Source: UBA3064 sp023258775 (GTDB lineage: Bacteria > Pseudomonadota > Gammaproteobacteria > Burkholderiales > Burkholderiaceae_E). Taken from it: a DNA stretch of 15,390 nucleotides. Shown piece after piece: positions 7,205 through 13,926 of this stretch. The translations under genes were made by a program, and so were the position numbers. Below the pieces are notes generated by a model, which searched no databases, was not told where the DNA came from, and saw only the letters and a program-made list of their open reading frames with translations. Where the stretch lies: the NCBI GenBank assembly GCA_044355655.1, contig JBIKXS010000053.1:1-15390 (forward strand). The letters are read 5' to 3'. Numbering within the stretch: the stretch's first letter is position 1; every line of letters starts with the position of its first letter.

Positions 7205-7405
7205 CAAGTGGTCGAGGCCAAGAAGCTGACGTGACTGTTAATCCAAGGCATTTAATGCTTACCACCGTAATCAATTTTCATCGCCAGTAATCGATCAAGC
7301 GGGCTAAGCTAGATCCATTCAAAGGAGCCGGACTTGATGGAAGTTCCCAAGACCTGCTACGCTCTTTCACATGACATTTGCTGAAACCATGAACAGGAAG
7401 TCTTC
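7205..7405. other. Intergenic region ahead of the copper-type operon
   Basis: 201 bases separate the CmcJ-like gene from the DUF2946 gene. An 11-base odd palindrome, GCATT-T-AATGC, lies at 7248-7258. A short ORF with a strong ribosome-binding site is at 7337-7384. I looked for and did not find a cobalamin riboswitch, a Fur-like box or a convincing sigma-70 promoter. Confidence 0.4.
7337..7384 (+). CDS. Possible 15-residue leader peptide with two cysteines
   Basis: ATG 7337 opens M-E-V-P-K-T-C-Y-A-L-S-H-D-I-C and stops at TGA 7382-7384. AAAGGAG (7321-7327) precedes it by nine bases, or six from an in-frame TTG at 7334, which is the best ribosome-binding site in this gap. It ends 21 bases before the DUF2946 start. 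It has two Cys and one His, but a chance ORF of this size is common, so it is tentative. Confidence 0.25.
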   Translation: MEVPKTCYALSHDIC

Positions 7406-7747
7406 GTGACGCGCATGCGTTGGTTTGTCGCGCTGTGGTTTGCGCTGTTTACGGCCATCTCAATAGCCACGCCCCTGCTCAACCCAACGTCATTAGACAG
7501 CGTGTGTTCGCCCGAACACGGGACGCGCTTGATTGTTGTGAGCGATCAAGGCGATGGCACAGACTTGAATTTGCCGACAAGCGACTGTCCCTTGTGTTCC
7601 GGGTTTTTCACCCCTGATTTTCTGGTTCGCCATCACTTTGATGCCCCCTCTCCGCTCGCTCATGCGCTTGAACCGCAGCAAGAAGCTTTCCTGATCGCGC
7701 TTTCTCAGCCGCCACTACCATCCCGAGGTCCGCCAGGCAGGTTTTGA
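7406..7747 (+). CDS. cruR: DUF2946 protein, CruR-like copper-responsive upstream ORF
   Basis: 113-residue small protein with an N-terminal hydrophobic segment (6-23), Cys34, the conserved CxxC in SDCPLC (Cys61/Cys64) and a proline-rich C-terminus with Arg107-Gly-Pro-Pro110. The start is GTG 7406, with AGGAAG five bases upstream. In Bordetella pertussis the DUF2946 gene bp2923 (CruR) heads bp2923-bfrG-bp2921. Its nascent chain senses copper by CxxC, which relieves translation arrest on a C-terminal RAPP motif and leads to Rho-dependent termination before the TonB-receptor gene. The same order and both motifs (RGPP in place of RAPP) are seen here, so a cis-regulatory role is inferred. An 80-base spacer separates it from the receptor. 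Confidence 0.8.
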   Translation: MTRMRWFVALWFALFTAISIATPLLNPTSLDSVCSPEHGTRLIVVSDQGDGTDLNLPTSDCPLCSGFFTPDFLVRHHFDAPSPLAHALEPQQEAFLIALSQPPLPSRGPPGRF

Positions 7748-7769
7748 TTGTTTTCTTTTTCTTCTGAAT

Positions 7770-7791
7770 GTCGCATCAACAGCGATGCGAC
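7770..7791 (+). promoter_or_regulatory. Hairpin in the cruR-receptor spacer
   Basis: GTCGCATC (7770-7777) and GATGCGAC (7784-7791) form a perfect 8-bp stem with a 6-base loop, 36 bases before the receptor start. A pyrimidine-rich, T-rich stretch (7748-7765) precedes it. No T-run follows, so it is not an intrinsic terminator. It may shape Rho loading or termination, or protect the downstream message. Confidence 0.5.
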
Positions 7792-7827
7792 TCGAAAACG
7801 CTCAAAATTTGTTGAATTGGATCAAAA

Positions 7828-10053
7828 ATGTTCAAAACTTCCCCCATTGCGGCCGCAGTGCTCGTAGTGGTTTCGTGCGGCGCTCACAGCCCATTAGCGC
7901 ATGCCCAAAGCAGTCAGCAGCAGGGAGCGCAAGCCCAGCCTGCAGAAAACCGAGCCGTTACCGTTACAGCAACGCGTCAGGCTGTTCCACTTAGCAAGTC
8001 GCCATGGTCAGTCGGCGTAATTGGTCAAGAGTCAATAGCAGTGACCAAGCCGACACATCCAAGTGAACTGCTGAGCCAAGTCCCAGGTGTGGCGATAAGT
8101 GTGACCAATGGCGAGGGGCATCAGACAGCGATCCGCCAGGGTTTTACGACGAGCCCGGTGTATCTTTTTCTTGAGGATGGCATTCCGATACGTGCCACCG
8201 GAAACTTTAACCATAACGCTCTTTATGAGGTCAATATTCCGTCTGCCGCTTCGGTTGAAGTGATTCGAGGGCCCGCTTCTGCACTGTACGGTTCGGATGC
8301 CATCGGCGGTGTGGTCAACGTTATTACAAGGACCCCTTCAACCCGCGCAGGTGGAAATGGGTCGCTTGAGATGGGTCAGTGGGGCTATAGCCGTTTGCTT
8401 GCTGGCGCAGACACGGGTGATGGATCAGCCGGTGCGCTTAGGCTTGATGTCAATCTGACAACAACCGATGGCTGGCGGGAAAAGACGGGCTATGATCGAC
8501 GCAGTTTTAACGCGCGATGGGATAGTCAACTGCCATCAGGTACGCGGGTGAAGACTATCCTCGGTATGACATCGATTGATCAAGAGACCGGCGCAAACAG
8601 TGCGCTACCTAAGGATCTTTTTTTGAATGATCCAACAGTGAACCTGCGTTCACCCGCTTATCGTAAGGTCGATGCGCTGCGACTTTCTTCGGCATTTGAG
8701 CATGATTTAGGCGGTGGACAACAACTTTCGCTCACGCCGTACTTACGCCAGAATAAGATGGACCTAAATGGTTCTTATAACTTTACCGGTGATGCTCGAA
8801 TCGAAGATACCGAGGTGTTTTCGGCAGGCCTCCTGGCAAAGTATCAGCGTGATTTTAATGATGCCTATCGCTCGCGCCTTATCCTGGGCCTTGATGTTGA
8901 TCATAGCCCGAGCAAGCGGCTCGAAACGAAAATTTTACTAAGTTCCCAAATCGACCCGAGAGCTAACGCATCAACCGATACAAACGTCCAAACGCTATAC
9001 CGGCAATATACCGGTTACAGTCAAGGTGACAGGATGTACGACTACGAGGTTAATTATCGTAACGTCTCACCTTATGCGCACTGGGAGTTTTCACCAATTA
9101 GTGCACTTCGGGTAAGCGCTGGTATTCGTTGGGATCAATCGAGTTACACGATGGATAACCATGCGACACCAGGCTTCGTCACGGTGTACGACAACGCCAA
9201 CAAGACGATCAGTCGCCAGTATTTCCTGCCCGCAACAGCTCAGGCAGATTTCTCACGATGGGTCCCCAAGCTCGGCATGGTCTATCAGTTAAGTGCACAG
9301 TCCCAATGGTATGCAAGTTATAACCAAGGATTTAGAACGCCCTCTGAAAGTCAACTTTTCCGAGGTGGTCGTTCCGCATCAGGTGGCAGCTTAAGCGCGC
9401 GCCAAGCCGAGGCGCAGGCCTTGTTTAATGCAGCAAGTCAACTTAAGGCGATCAAGGCCGAGCAATTGGAGTGGGGCCTTCGCGGATCCCAACAGCAGAT
9501 TCAATACGAAGTGGTTGCTTATCAACTCACCAAATCGGATGACTTGTTGAGCCAGCGCGACTCGACAGGTTATTCGGTGCAAACCAACAATGGCACGACG
9601 AAGCACCGAGGGATTGAAGTCCTTGTAGGTACCAGGCTTTCGCCAGCTTGGCGCTTTGACGCTGCGGCCAGTTATGCAAGTCATCGGTATGAACAATGGA
9701 TCAGTGGCAGTACCGATTATTCAGGTAAAAACATTGAATCCGCACCCCGTACGCTGGCTAATCTAAGGCTTTCAGGTAAACCACAAGCAGGTCTGAGTAC
9801 ACAGCTTGAATGGGTACATGTCGGATCCTATTATCTTGATCAAGCCAATCAATATGGCAAGTATCCGGGGCACGGACTTTGGAATCTGAGGGTGAGCATG
9901 GCGATCAGTGCTGACGCTTCAGTGTTTATAAGAGCGATGAATCTGACTGACAAACGTTATGCAGACAGTGCGTCCCAAAGCAATGCTGCCGGTGGTCTTT
10001 ACGCGCCTGGCTTGCCGCGTACGGTGTACGCAGGCATACAGGCGCGATGGTAG
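7828..10053 (+). CDS. TonB-dependent outer-membrane receptor, probable copper/metallophore uptake
   Basis: 741-residue outer-membrane beta-barrel with plug. The signal peptide is 1-26, cleaved after SPLAHA. The TonB-box-like AVTVTATR is at 43-50. The plug domain is about 52-170, with LLSQVPGV, RQGF, FLEDGIPI and VEVIRGPASALYGSDAIGG (143-161). The barrel runs to the C-terminal RTVYAGIQARW, which ends in Trp instead of the commoner Phe. The start is ATG 7828 with a weak GGA six bases upstream. The closest architectural parallel is BfrG of Bordetella, which also lies behind a DUF2946 gene; a copper-related ligand is inferred from that context and not from barrel sequence. It should be expressed when the leader's translation arrest persists, i.e. 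low copper. The next gene starts 37 bases after its stop. Confidence 0.9.
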   Translation: MFKTSPIAAAVLVVVSCGAHSPLAHAQSSQQQGAQAQPAENRAVTVTATRQAVPLSKSPWSVGVIGQESIAVTKPTHPSELLSQVPGVAISVTNGEGHQTAIRQGFTTSPVYLFLEDGIPIRATGNFNHNALYEVNIPSAASVEVIRGPASALYGSDAIGGVVNVITRTPSTRAGGNGSLEMGQWGYSRLLAGADTGDGSAGALRLDVNLTTTDGWREKTGYDRRSFNARWDSQLPSGTRVKTILGMTSIDQETGANSALPKDLFLNDPTVNLRSPAYRKVDALRLSSAFEHDLGGGQQLSLTPYLRQNKMDLNGSYNFTGDARIEDTEVFSAGLLAKYQRDFNDAYRSRLILGLDVDHSPSKRLETKILLSSQIDPRANASTDTNVQTLYRQYTGYSQGDRMYDYEVNYRNVSPYAHWEFSPISALRVSAGIRWDQSSYTMDNHATPGFVTVYDNANKTISRQYFLPATAQADFSRWVPKLGMVYQLSAQSQWYASYNQGFRTPSESQLFRGGRSASGGSLSARQAEAQALFNAASQLKAIKAEQLEWGLRGSQQQIQYEVVAYQLTKSDDLLSQRDSTGYSVQTNNGTTKHRGIEVLVGTRLSPAWRFDAAASYASHRYEQWISGSTDYSGKNIESAPRTLANLRLSGKPQAGLSTQLEWVHVGSYYLDQANQYGKYPGHGLWNLRVSMAISADASVFIRAMNLTDKRYADSASQSNAAGGLYAPGLPRTVYAGIQARW

Positions 10054-10090
10054 GACTGTTACGGTATTGAATGAGGCGAGGAGGGTGTTG

Positions 10091-11293
10091 GTGACCAGAC
10101 TTTTGACACGATGGCTTGCGTTTTTGCTGATGCTTTACGCCGGCCAATCGTGGTCACAGCAGCATGGCCATTCGGAAGCGAAAGCACCCGCCCTCGCCGT
10201 TTCAGCAGCATTTGATGCGAAGGGATCACTTTGGCTGGTTGGCTGGCACGGCCCGGGAGCGCTCTATCTCCAACGCGTGCTTGATCAGGGAAGGCGGGTC
10301 GACGATGCGAAGCGATTGATCAATGTATCGGGCGATGCCATCTCGGCTTCAGGAGAAAATCGTCCTAAAATCAAGTTCGGTCTAAATGGTCAAGTGCTCA
10401 TTAGTTATACCAAGCCACTTGCAAAGCCTTACACAGGTGAGATAAGAATGGTGCGCTCGGAAGACGGTGGTGTGAGCTTTTCCGAGCCATTTACCGTGCA
10501 TCACGATCGACAGGAAATCACCCATCGTTTCGATTCGATCATTTTTGATCGACAAGGGATCTTGCATACCTTCTGGATTGACAAGCGCGATCAGGACCTG
10601 ATTCGTCAATCAAAAAAACTGAATCATCGCGACTTAGCCAAGCACTATCGAGGCGCAGCGATCTACCGTAATGAGTCTTCTGATGCGGGTTTAACTTTTG
10701 GTCCTGACATCAAAGTTGCCGATCACAGTTGTGAATGCTGCAGGATCGCTCTAACGCTCGATGCGACGGGCCGGCCTGCTGCAATGTGGCGCCATGTTTT
10801 TGAACCCAATCTTCGCGATCATGCCTTTTGGCGATGGCTGGCTCCTAATGAGATTCATCGGGCGAGTGAGGACGGTTGGCAGTTGGACGCATGTCCTCAC
10901 CATGGACCCGCCATTGCGCTTGCAAGCGATGGTGGTTTTCATGCCGTTTGGTACGGTGAACGCAAGGGTCTTGCTGCCGTGCGTTACGGAAGGTTGAACG
11001 ATAAGGGGCTTCCTGTGGGTACGCCTGTCGTCTTGCCTGATAAGGCTGCTGAGCACGCCGATGTGTTTCGGCAAGGATCAACGCTTGTGATGACCTGGCA
11101 GGTCTTTGATGGTCAGCGAAGTGTTTGGAAGGCTTGGGTGTCGAAAGATGAGGGCAGGCAGTTCACAAGCCTCGTGCTTGGTGAACATCTGGGAAAGCAT
11201 GACTACCCAATGCTTGTAGGTTCGCCCAGCGAAGGCATTTGGGCTATCTGGAACACAGATCAAGGTCTGCGATTGCAGAAAATTGATTCGTGA
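10091..11293 (+). CDS. Secreted Asp-box (BNR) beta-propeller with CxCC and CPHHG motifs
   Basis: Of several possible starts, GTG 10091 is chosen because AGGAGG (10079-10084) lies six bases before it and a clean signal peptide follows (residues 1-22, ending AGQSWSQ); the product is 400 residues. Asp boxes SEDGGVSF (123-130), SSDAGLTF (196-203) and SKDEGRQF (351-358), plus repeated strand motifs, indicate a sialidase-like propeller. The only four cysteines are Cys214, Cys216 and Cys217 (HSCECCRIA) and Cys268 (CPHHGP), with nearby His residues. Databases often label such proteins exo-alpha-sialidase, but here a periplasmic metal-binding role beside the copper-type receptor is more plausible. It is not certain that the propeller binds copper. 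Its TGA overlaps a possible GTG of the next frame. Confidence 0.8.
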   Translation: MTRLLTRWLAFLLMLYAGQSWSQQHGHSEAKAPALAVSAAFDAKGSLWLVGWHGPGALYLQRVLDQGRRVDDAKRLINVSGDAISASGENRPKIKFGLNGQVLISYTKPLAKPYTGEIRMVRSEDGGVSFSEPFTVHHDRQEITHRFDSIIFDRQGILHTFWIDKRDQDLIRQSKKLNHRDLAKHYRGAAIYRNESSDAGLTFGPDIKVADHSCECCRIALTLDATGRPAAMWRHVFEPNLRDHAFWRWLAPNEIHRASEDGWQLDACPHHGPAIALASDGGFHAVWYGERKGLAAVRYGRLNDKGLPVGTPVVLPDKAAEHADVFRQGSTLVMTWQVFDGQRSVWKAWVSKDEGRQFTSLVLGEHLGKHDYPMLVGSPSEGIWAIWNTDQGLRLQKIDS

Positions 11294-11307
11294 TTAAGGT
11301 GCGTTAT

Positions 11308-11784
11308 ATGTTGCATATCTATCAAGTCCTTGTCGGTTGCCTGCTGAGCCTAGTCCTTGTTTCAGGGCTGCAAGCGGCAGTGCCGAACTTAAGCTCCTCA
11401 TTCAAACCGGAGAGCTTTCAATCCTTGATCGATCAGAAAACCGCAAGCATTATTGTTTTCTCGGCGAGTTATTGCGCTCATTGTCCTGCGGTTGTCCGTT
11501 CACTTACGAAGCAATCACGTCGAATGGCCAAGCCGCCGAGGCTAATCGTCGTTATGGCAGACGAGTTACCCTCACCGGCGGATAAGAAGAGTATATATAA
11601 CGATGTCGACCACTTGATGGTCTTTGAGGGCAATGAGATGGCGATTCGTCACACGGTAAACCCGACTTGGCGTGGCCTGACGCCTTTTGTTGTCTTGGTG
11701 GGTAAGGACGGTCGGGTAAGTTTTTTTAATGGTCAGCCGCCCGGGTCCGACCTGCAAGCGTGGTTAAGTCAACAAGCGCGATGA
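11308..11784 (+). CDS. Secreted thioredoxin-fold protein with CAHC active site
   Basis: 158-residue exported thiol-disulfide protein. ATG 11308 is preferred because AAGGTG lies six bases upstream; a coupled GTG at 11290 is the alternative. The signal peptide is about 1-23 (LLSLVLVSGLQAA), followed by a thioredoxin core with FSASYCAHCPAV (CxxC with AH between the cysteines) and a later TPFVV segment as the expected cis-Pro loop. It is the last gene of the DUF2946-receptor-propeller run, 14 bases after the propeller stop. A likely job is to keep the propeller's CxCC or another metal-site cysteine reduced, as Sco/TlpA-type proteins do for copper sites; this is inferred. Confidence 0.8.
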   Translation: MLHIYQVLVGCLLSLVLVSGLQAAVPNLSSSFKPESFQSLIDQKTASIIVFSASYCAHCPAVVRSLTKQSRRMAKPPRLIVVMADELPSPADKKSIYNDVDHLMVFEGNEMAIRHTVNPTWRGLTPFVVLVGKDGRVSFFNGQPPGSDLQAWLSQQAR

Positions 11785-11785
11785 C

Positions 11786-11843
11786 AGGTTGCGTACTTCG
11801 ACTCGGATCTAAGGTCTCGGCGATGCTTTCGGCTCACTCGGCT
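11786..11843. repeat. Left 58-bp direct repeat of the toxin-antitoxin islet
   Basis: It matches 12590-12647 at 51 of 58 positions in the same orientation, with no gaps. Read on the minus strand it encodes PSEPKASPRP and a TAG stop, the same peptide as the end of the metalloprotease gene, although it is now cut off from it. It begins one base after the thioredoxin-like gene's stop, and the antitoxin's last two codons and stop lie inside it in another frame. Confidence 0.9.
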
Positions 11844-12049
11844 CGATCCGCCTTGTCCAGCAATGTCAGTGCGCGCTCGGTGTTGCCACGCGCCGCACGC
11901 GTTTCGAAGCGCACGCGGGCGTCGTAGTTAGCGAGCGCAACCGTAGCCAACTCGTCCATCAGCTTATTGATGCTGATCGAGTTCGACTTCGCGAGTGCCT
12001 TCAGGCGCTCATGTTTGTCATCCGGCAAACGAATCGTCAGGGTCGACAT
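11834..12049 (-). CDS. Ribbon-helix-helix antitoxin
   Basis: 71-residue protein with an N-terminal RHH fold (STLTIRLPDDKHERLKALA, then SISINKLMDELATVAL) and a polar C-terminal tail, RFETRAARGNTERALTLLD, that would bind the toxin. RHH antitoxins bind the operon promoter and neutralise PIN toxins. The start is ATG 12049-12047, preceded by a strong GGAGG with a seven-base gap. It overlaps the end of the PIN gene by 13 bases; toxin-first order is less usual than antitoxin-first. The final Ala-Glu-stop is supplied by the flanking direct repeat. The gene and its partner are clearly more GC-rich than both sides, consistent with transfer. Confidence 0.82.
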   Translation of the reverse strand: MSTLTIRLPDDKHERLKALAKSNSISINKLMDELATVALANYDARVRFETRAARGNTERALTLLDKADRAE

Positions 12050-12471
12050 GGAAAGACCTCCAAGCATTGTTCGGGCGTGAGCACCCGCAGCGTCGGGAAC
12101 TTCAATTCGCCGCGCGCAACATCCCGTAGATTGCGCGTTACGATTGCCTCGGCCTGAGCTGCCACAGCCAACTCGATCAGGTGGTTGTCGCCTTCGTCCG
12201 GCAGGTTCGGCCGCCAAGCGTAGAACACTTCCACCCAGCGGCAGCGGCTCATTAGGCCGTCTAATACTTCGCCACGTTCCTTGGTCGACAGCGCGGAGCG
12301 GGCGAACAACTCGGCACGGCCCAGCACGTCTTCGTACTCCGCCAGCAATGCAGGCCCAAGCACGGGCTGGTATCGGCCCTGGAGACATGCTCGAAGTACG
12401 GCTCTGCCAGTGCCTCCGCCTCGCAAGAGCGCGCCGACCAGCACATTGGTGTCTAATACAATTAACGCCAT
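12037..12471 (-). CDS. PIN-domain toxin (putative toxin-antitoxin RNase)
   Basis: 144-residue PIN-fold Mg-dependent ribonuclease of the 'putative toxin component, PIN family' type. The acidic residues of the family are visible: Asp7 (VLDTNVLV), Glu45 (LAEYEDVL), Asp95 (DEGDNHLIELA) and the TRNLRD segment (112-117) with Asp117. Many such toxins cleave tRNA or rRNA; the target here is unknown. The start is ATG 12471-12469 with no ribosome-binding site, because the perfect inverted repeat at 12476-12499 lies directly upstream. The antitoxin has a strong site, which would favour antitoxin synthesis. A sampled line in this gene is about 65% G+C, against about 38-40% in sampled lines of the neighbours. 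Confidence 0.85.
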   Translation of the reverse strand: MALIVLDTNVLVGALLRGGGTGRAVLRACLQGRYQPVLGPALLAEYEDVLGRAELFARSALSTKERGEVLDGLMSRCRWVEVFYAWRPNLPDEGDNHLIELAVAAQAEAIVTRNLRDVARGELKFPTLRVLTPEQCLEVFPCRP

Positions 12472-12475
12472 CGTT

Positions 12476-12499
12476 TATGATAGCACGGATGCTATCATA
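12476..12499. promoter_or_regulatory. Operator-like inverted repeat at the toxin-antitoxin promoter
   Basis: TATGATAGCA (12476-12485) and TGCTATCATA (12490-12499) are perfect 10-bp inverted repeats with a 4-base centre, 4 bases from the toxin start. On the minus strand a TTGACT (12519-12514) lies upstream and TATGAT (12499-12494) could act as the -10, although a 14-base spacing is short. It is the expected binding site for the RHH antitoxin (autorepression). Confidence 0.7.
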
Positions 12500-12589
12500 T
12501 TGTGGGGCCTACGAGTCAAGTGCGCTCAGATGTTTGACTGATTCCATCGAGTGGTGAGTCCAAAGCGTGCACGAAGGCTGCGGATTGAT

Positions 12590-12647
12590 AAGTTGCGTCA
12601 TTTGACGCGGATCTACGGTCTCGGCGATGCCTTCGGCTCACTCGGCT
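12590..12647. repeat. Right 58-bp direct repeat of the toxin-antitoxin islet
   Basis: This is the partner of 11786-11843, at a distance of 804 bases. It contains the real 3' end and TAG stop (12615-12613) of the metalloprotease gene. Both differences within the shared ten-codon tail are synonymous (AAG/AAA and CCG/CCT). Confidence 0.9.
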
Positions 12648-13926
12648 GCACCACCTCGCCAGCAAAACGGCAGTCAACCTTAATCTTGGGATAGCGCTCC
12701 CTCATGGCGGCACAATGACGTCTGGCTTGAGCTTTGGTATAAAACATCGCATCAAAGCCGCTCACGATTCGTTCGTTAAAAAATAAGTCGTAGCCCACGC
12801 CATGCACATTGGGAACCGGACCCAAGTAATCATCCATAGCGGGTAGCACGCAGGCATCGGCTTGATCGTGCAATTGTTTCAAATCCTGTGAGTGAGGAAA
12901 AATTCGCGGACTCAGCAAAAGCTTAGCCCTCTCAGTGTCTGTTAGTGAGCCAGGGTTGACTGCTACGCCGCTGCCTCGACTTCTGTGTCGCGGGTTGTAC
13001 GACATGATTGATTCGCTTTCGCTCATGCTTTGGCCCGAGCAATTGACATGGGTAAGCCCAAAGGCATGGCCGAGTTCGTGTACTAGTGTGCTATAAAAAC
13101 CGTATCGTAAGCGTCTGTACTCGAGCACAACAATGCCCCCGCCGCCATTGACGCCTCCGTTAAAGCTGCGGCCACCTCCACCCCAGTAAGGTCGATAAAG
13201 CTGCATATTGGGATTAACGAGAATAAAAACAAAAACACTTGGTTCGACATAACGATTGCTGCCCCGAAGTTCAAGTATTTCATTGAGCATGGCATGTTCG
13301 AAGTCTGGTGCTAGCTTTTGAGCCGGATCCTTTGTATGTTCCTGTATGTGCCCCTGAGTATGACCCTGTGTGTGCCCCTTTGCTTGGTCGCTCGGTGGAT
13401 GCAGGCCTTCTTCAGGGAGTTTCTTAATCGCCGACTCATCATATTGTCCTTGATGGATCAATGCTTCCGCGATATCAAATCCTTCAACATCAGGCCCAAG
13501 CAATTGTTTGAAGTGATCCCTTGCATGATCCAGGTAATGCCGAATGAGCCGTAAATCCTGATCACTCGGAAGTCCCTTTTGCCATTGATCCTTAAAGACA
13601 TAGAAGATCGGCTTAACGCTGATTCGTGGACCTTCGAGGCGTCGGCTTGTAAGCTTGCCGACCTCACAGACTTTCACACGACCGCGAACTGGATCGATGA
13701 ATTCACGATTCGAACACTCGATGCGCTCAGAGGCCATGGCATAACTCCATGAGTTATCCTTGCCGTAACGAACCAATCGGGTGCCATCAAAGCGGCAGAT
13801 GCCGCCCTCGGTGGCGCATGCTTTCCAATCGCTGGTGTTTAGATCAGAAAATTCAAAGCCGAAGGTCGTGCCCGTTATAAGTAAAAGACCGAAACACAGC
13901 AGCCGAATGATTTGCAGCATGCTCAC
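12613..13926 (-). CDS. Secreted metzincin-type zinc metalloprotease with His-rich repeat
   Basis: 437-residue exported protein. The signal peptide is about 1-23 (LLCFGLLLITGTTFG). Residues 34-88 form a cysteine-containing module (WKACATEGGICRFDGTRLV, then VKVCEVG) that resembles small carbohydrate-associated modules of secreted bacterial proteins. Four tetrapeptides GHTQ/GHTQ/GHIQ/EHTK lie at 184-199. The catalytic motif HELGHAFGLTH (283-293: His283, Glu284, His287, His293) is followed by a Met-turn, SIMSY (Met308). A Gly-rich stretch (249-264) precedes it. The substrate is unknown. The first codon is GTG 13926 overlapping the SDR stop (GTGA), or ATG 13920. The last ten codons lie in a direct repeat that flanks the toxin-antitoxin islet. 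Confidence 0.85.
   Translation of the reverse strand: MSMLQIIRLLCFGLLLITGTTFGFEFSDLNTSDWKACATEGGICRFDGTRLVRYGKDNSWSYAMASERIECSNREFIDPVRGRVKVCEVGKLTSRRLEGPRISVKPIFYVFKDQWQKGLPSDQDLRLIRHYLDHARDHFKQLLGPDVEGFDIAEALIHQGQYDESAIKKLPEEGLHPPSDQAKGHTQGHTQGHIQEHTKDPAQKLAPDFEHAMLNEILELRGSNRYVEPSVFVFILVNPNMQLYRPYWGGGGRSFNGGVNGGGGIVVLEYRRLRYGFYSTLVHELGHAFGLTHVNCSGQSMSESESIMSYNPRHRSRGSGVAVNPGSLTDTERAKLLLSPRIFPHSQDLKQLHDQADACVLPAMDDYLGPVPNVHGVGYDLFFNERIVSGFDAMFYTKAQARRHCAAMRERYPKIKVDCRFAGEVVQPSEPKASPRP
13330..13377 (-). repeat. Four 12-bp coding repeats (xHTQ tetrapeptides)
   Basis: Four consecutive 12-base units encode GHTQ, GHTQ, GHIQ and EHTK in the metalloprotease. Synonymous positions differ between units, so the array is not a fresh duplication and the peptide may be under selection. 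Four regularly spaced His suggest metal binding or a flexible linker. Confidence 0.85.

Noticed and set aside
7205..7405. Cobalamin or other metal riboswitch before the TonB-receptor operon
   Set aside because: No B12-box-like conserved segment or extended paired structure was found. The CruR-type leader gives a better explanation of control.
9959..10090. Upstream extension of the propeller gene into the TonB-receptor gene
   Set aside because: The longer frame begins inside the receptor coding region without a ribosome-binding site or a signal peptide at its start. GTG 10091 has AGGAGG at ideal spacing and begins a signal peptide.
12050..12388. Longer version of the antitoxin reading frame
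   Set aside because: The extra residues overlap the PIN gene in another frame and resemble no fold. The RHH domain starts at ATG 12049 with GGAGG upstream.
11786..12647. Integron gene-cassette (attC) interpretation of the repeats around the toxin-antitoxin pair
   Set aside because: The repeats lack the GTTRRRY core and the internal inverted-repeat structure of attC sites, and their sequence is explained as a duplicated metalloprotease 3' end.
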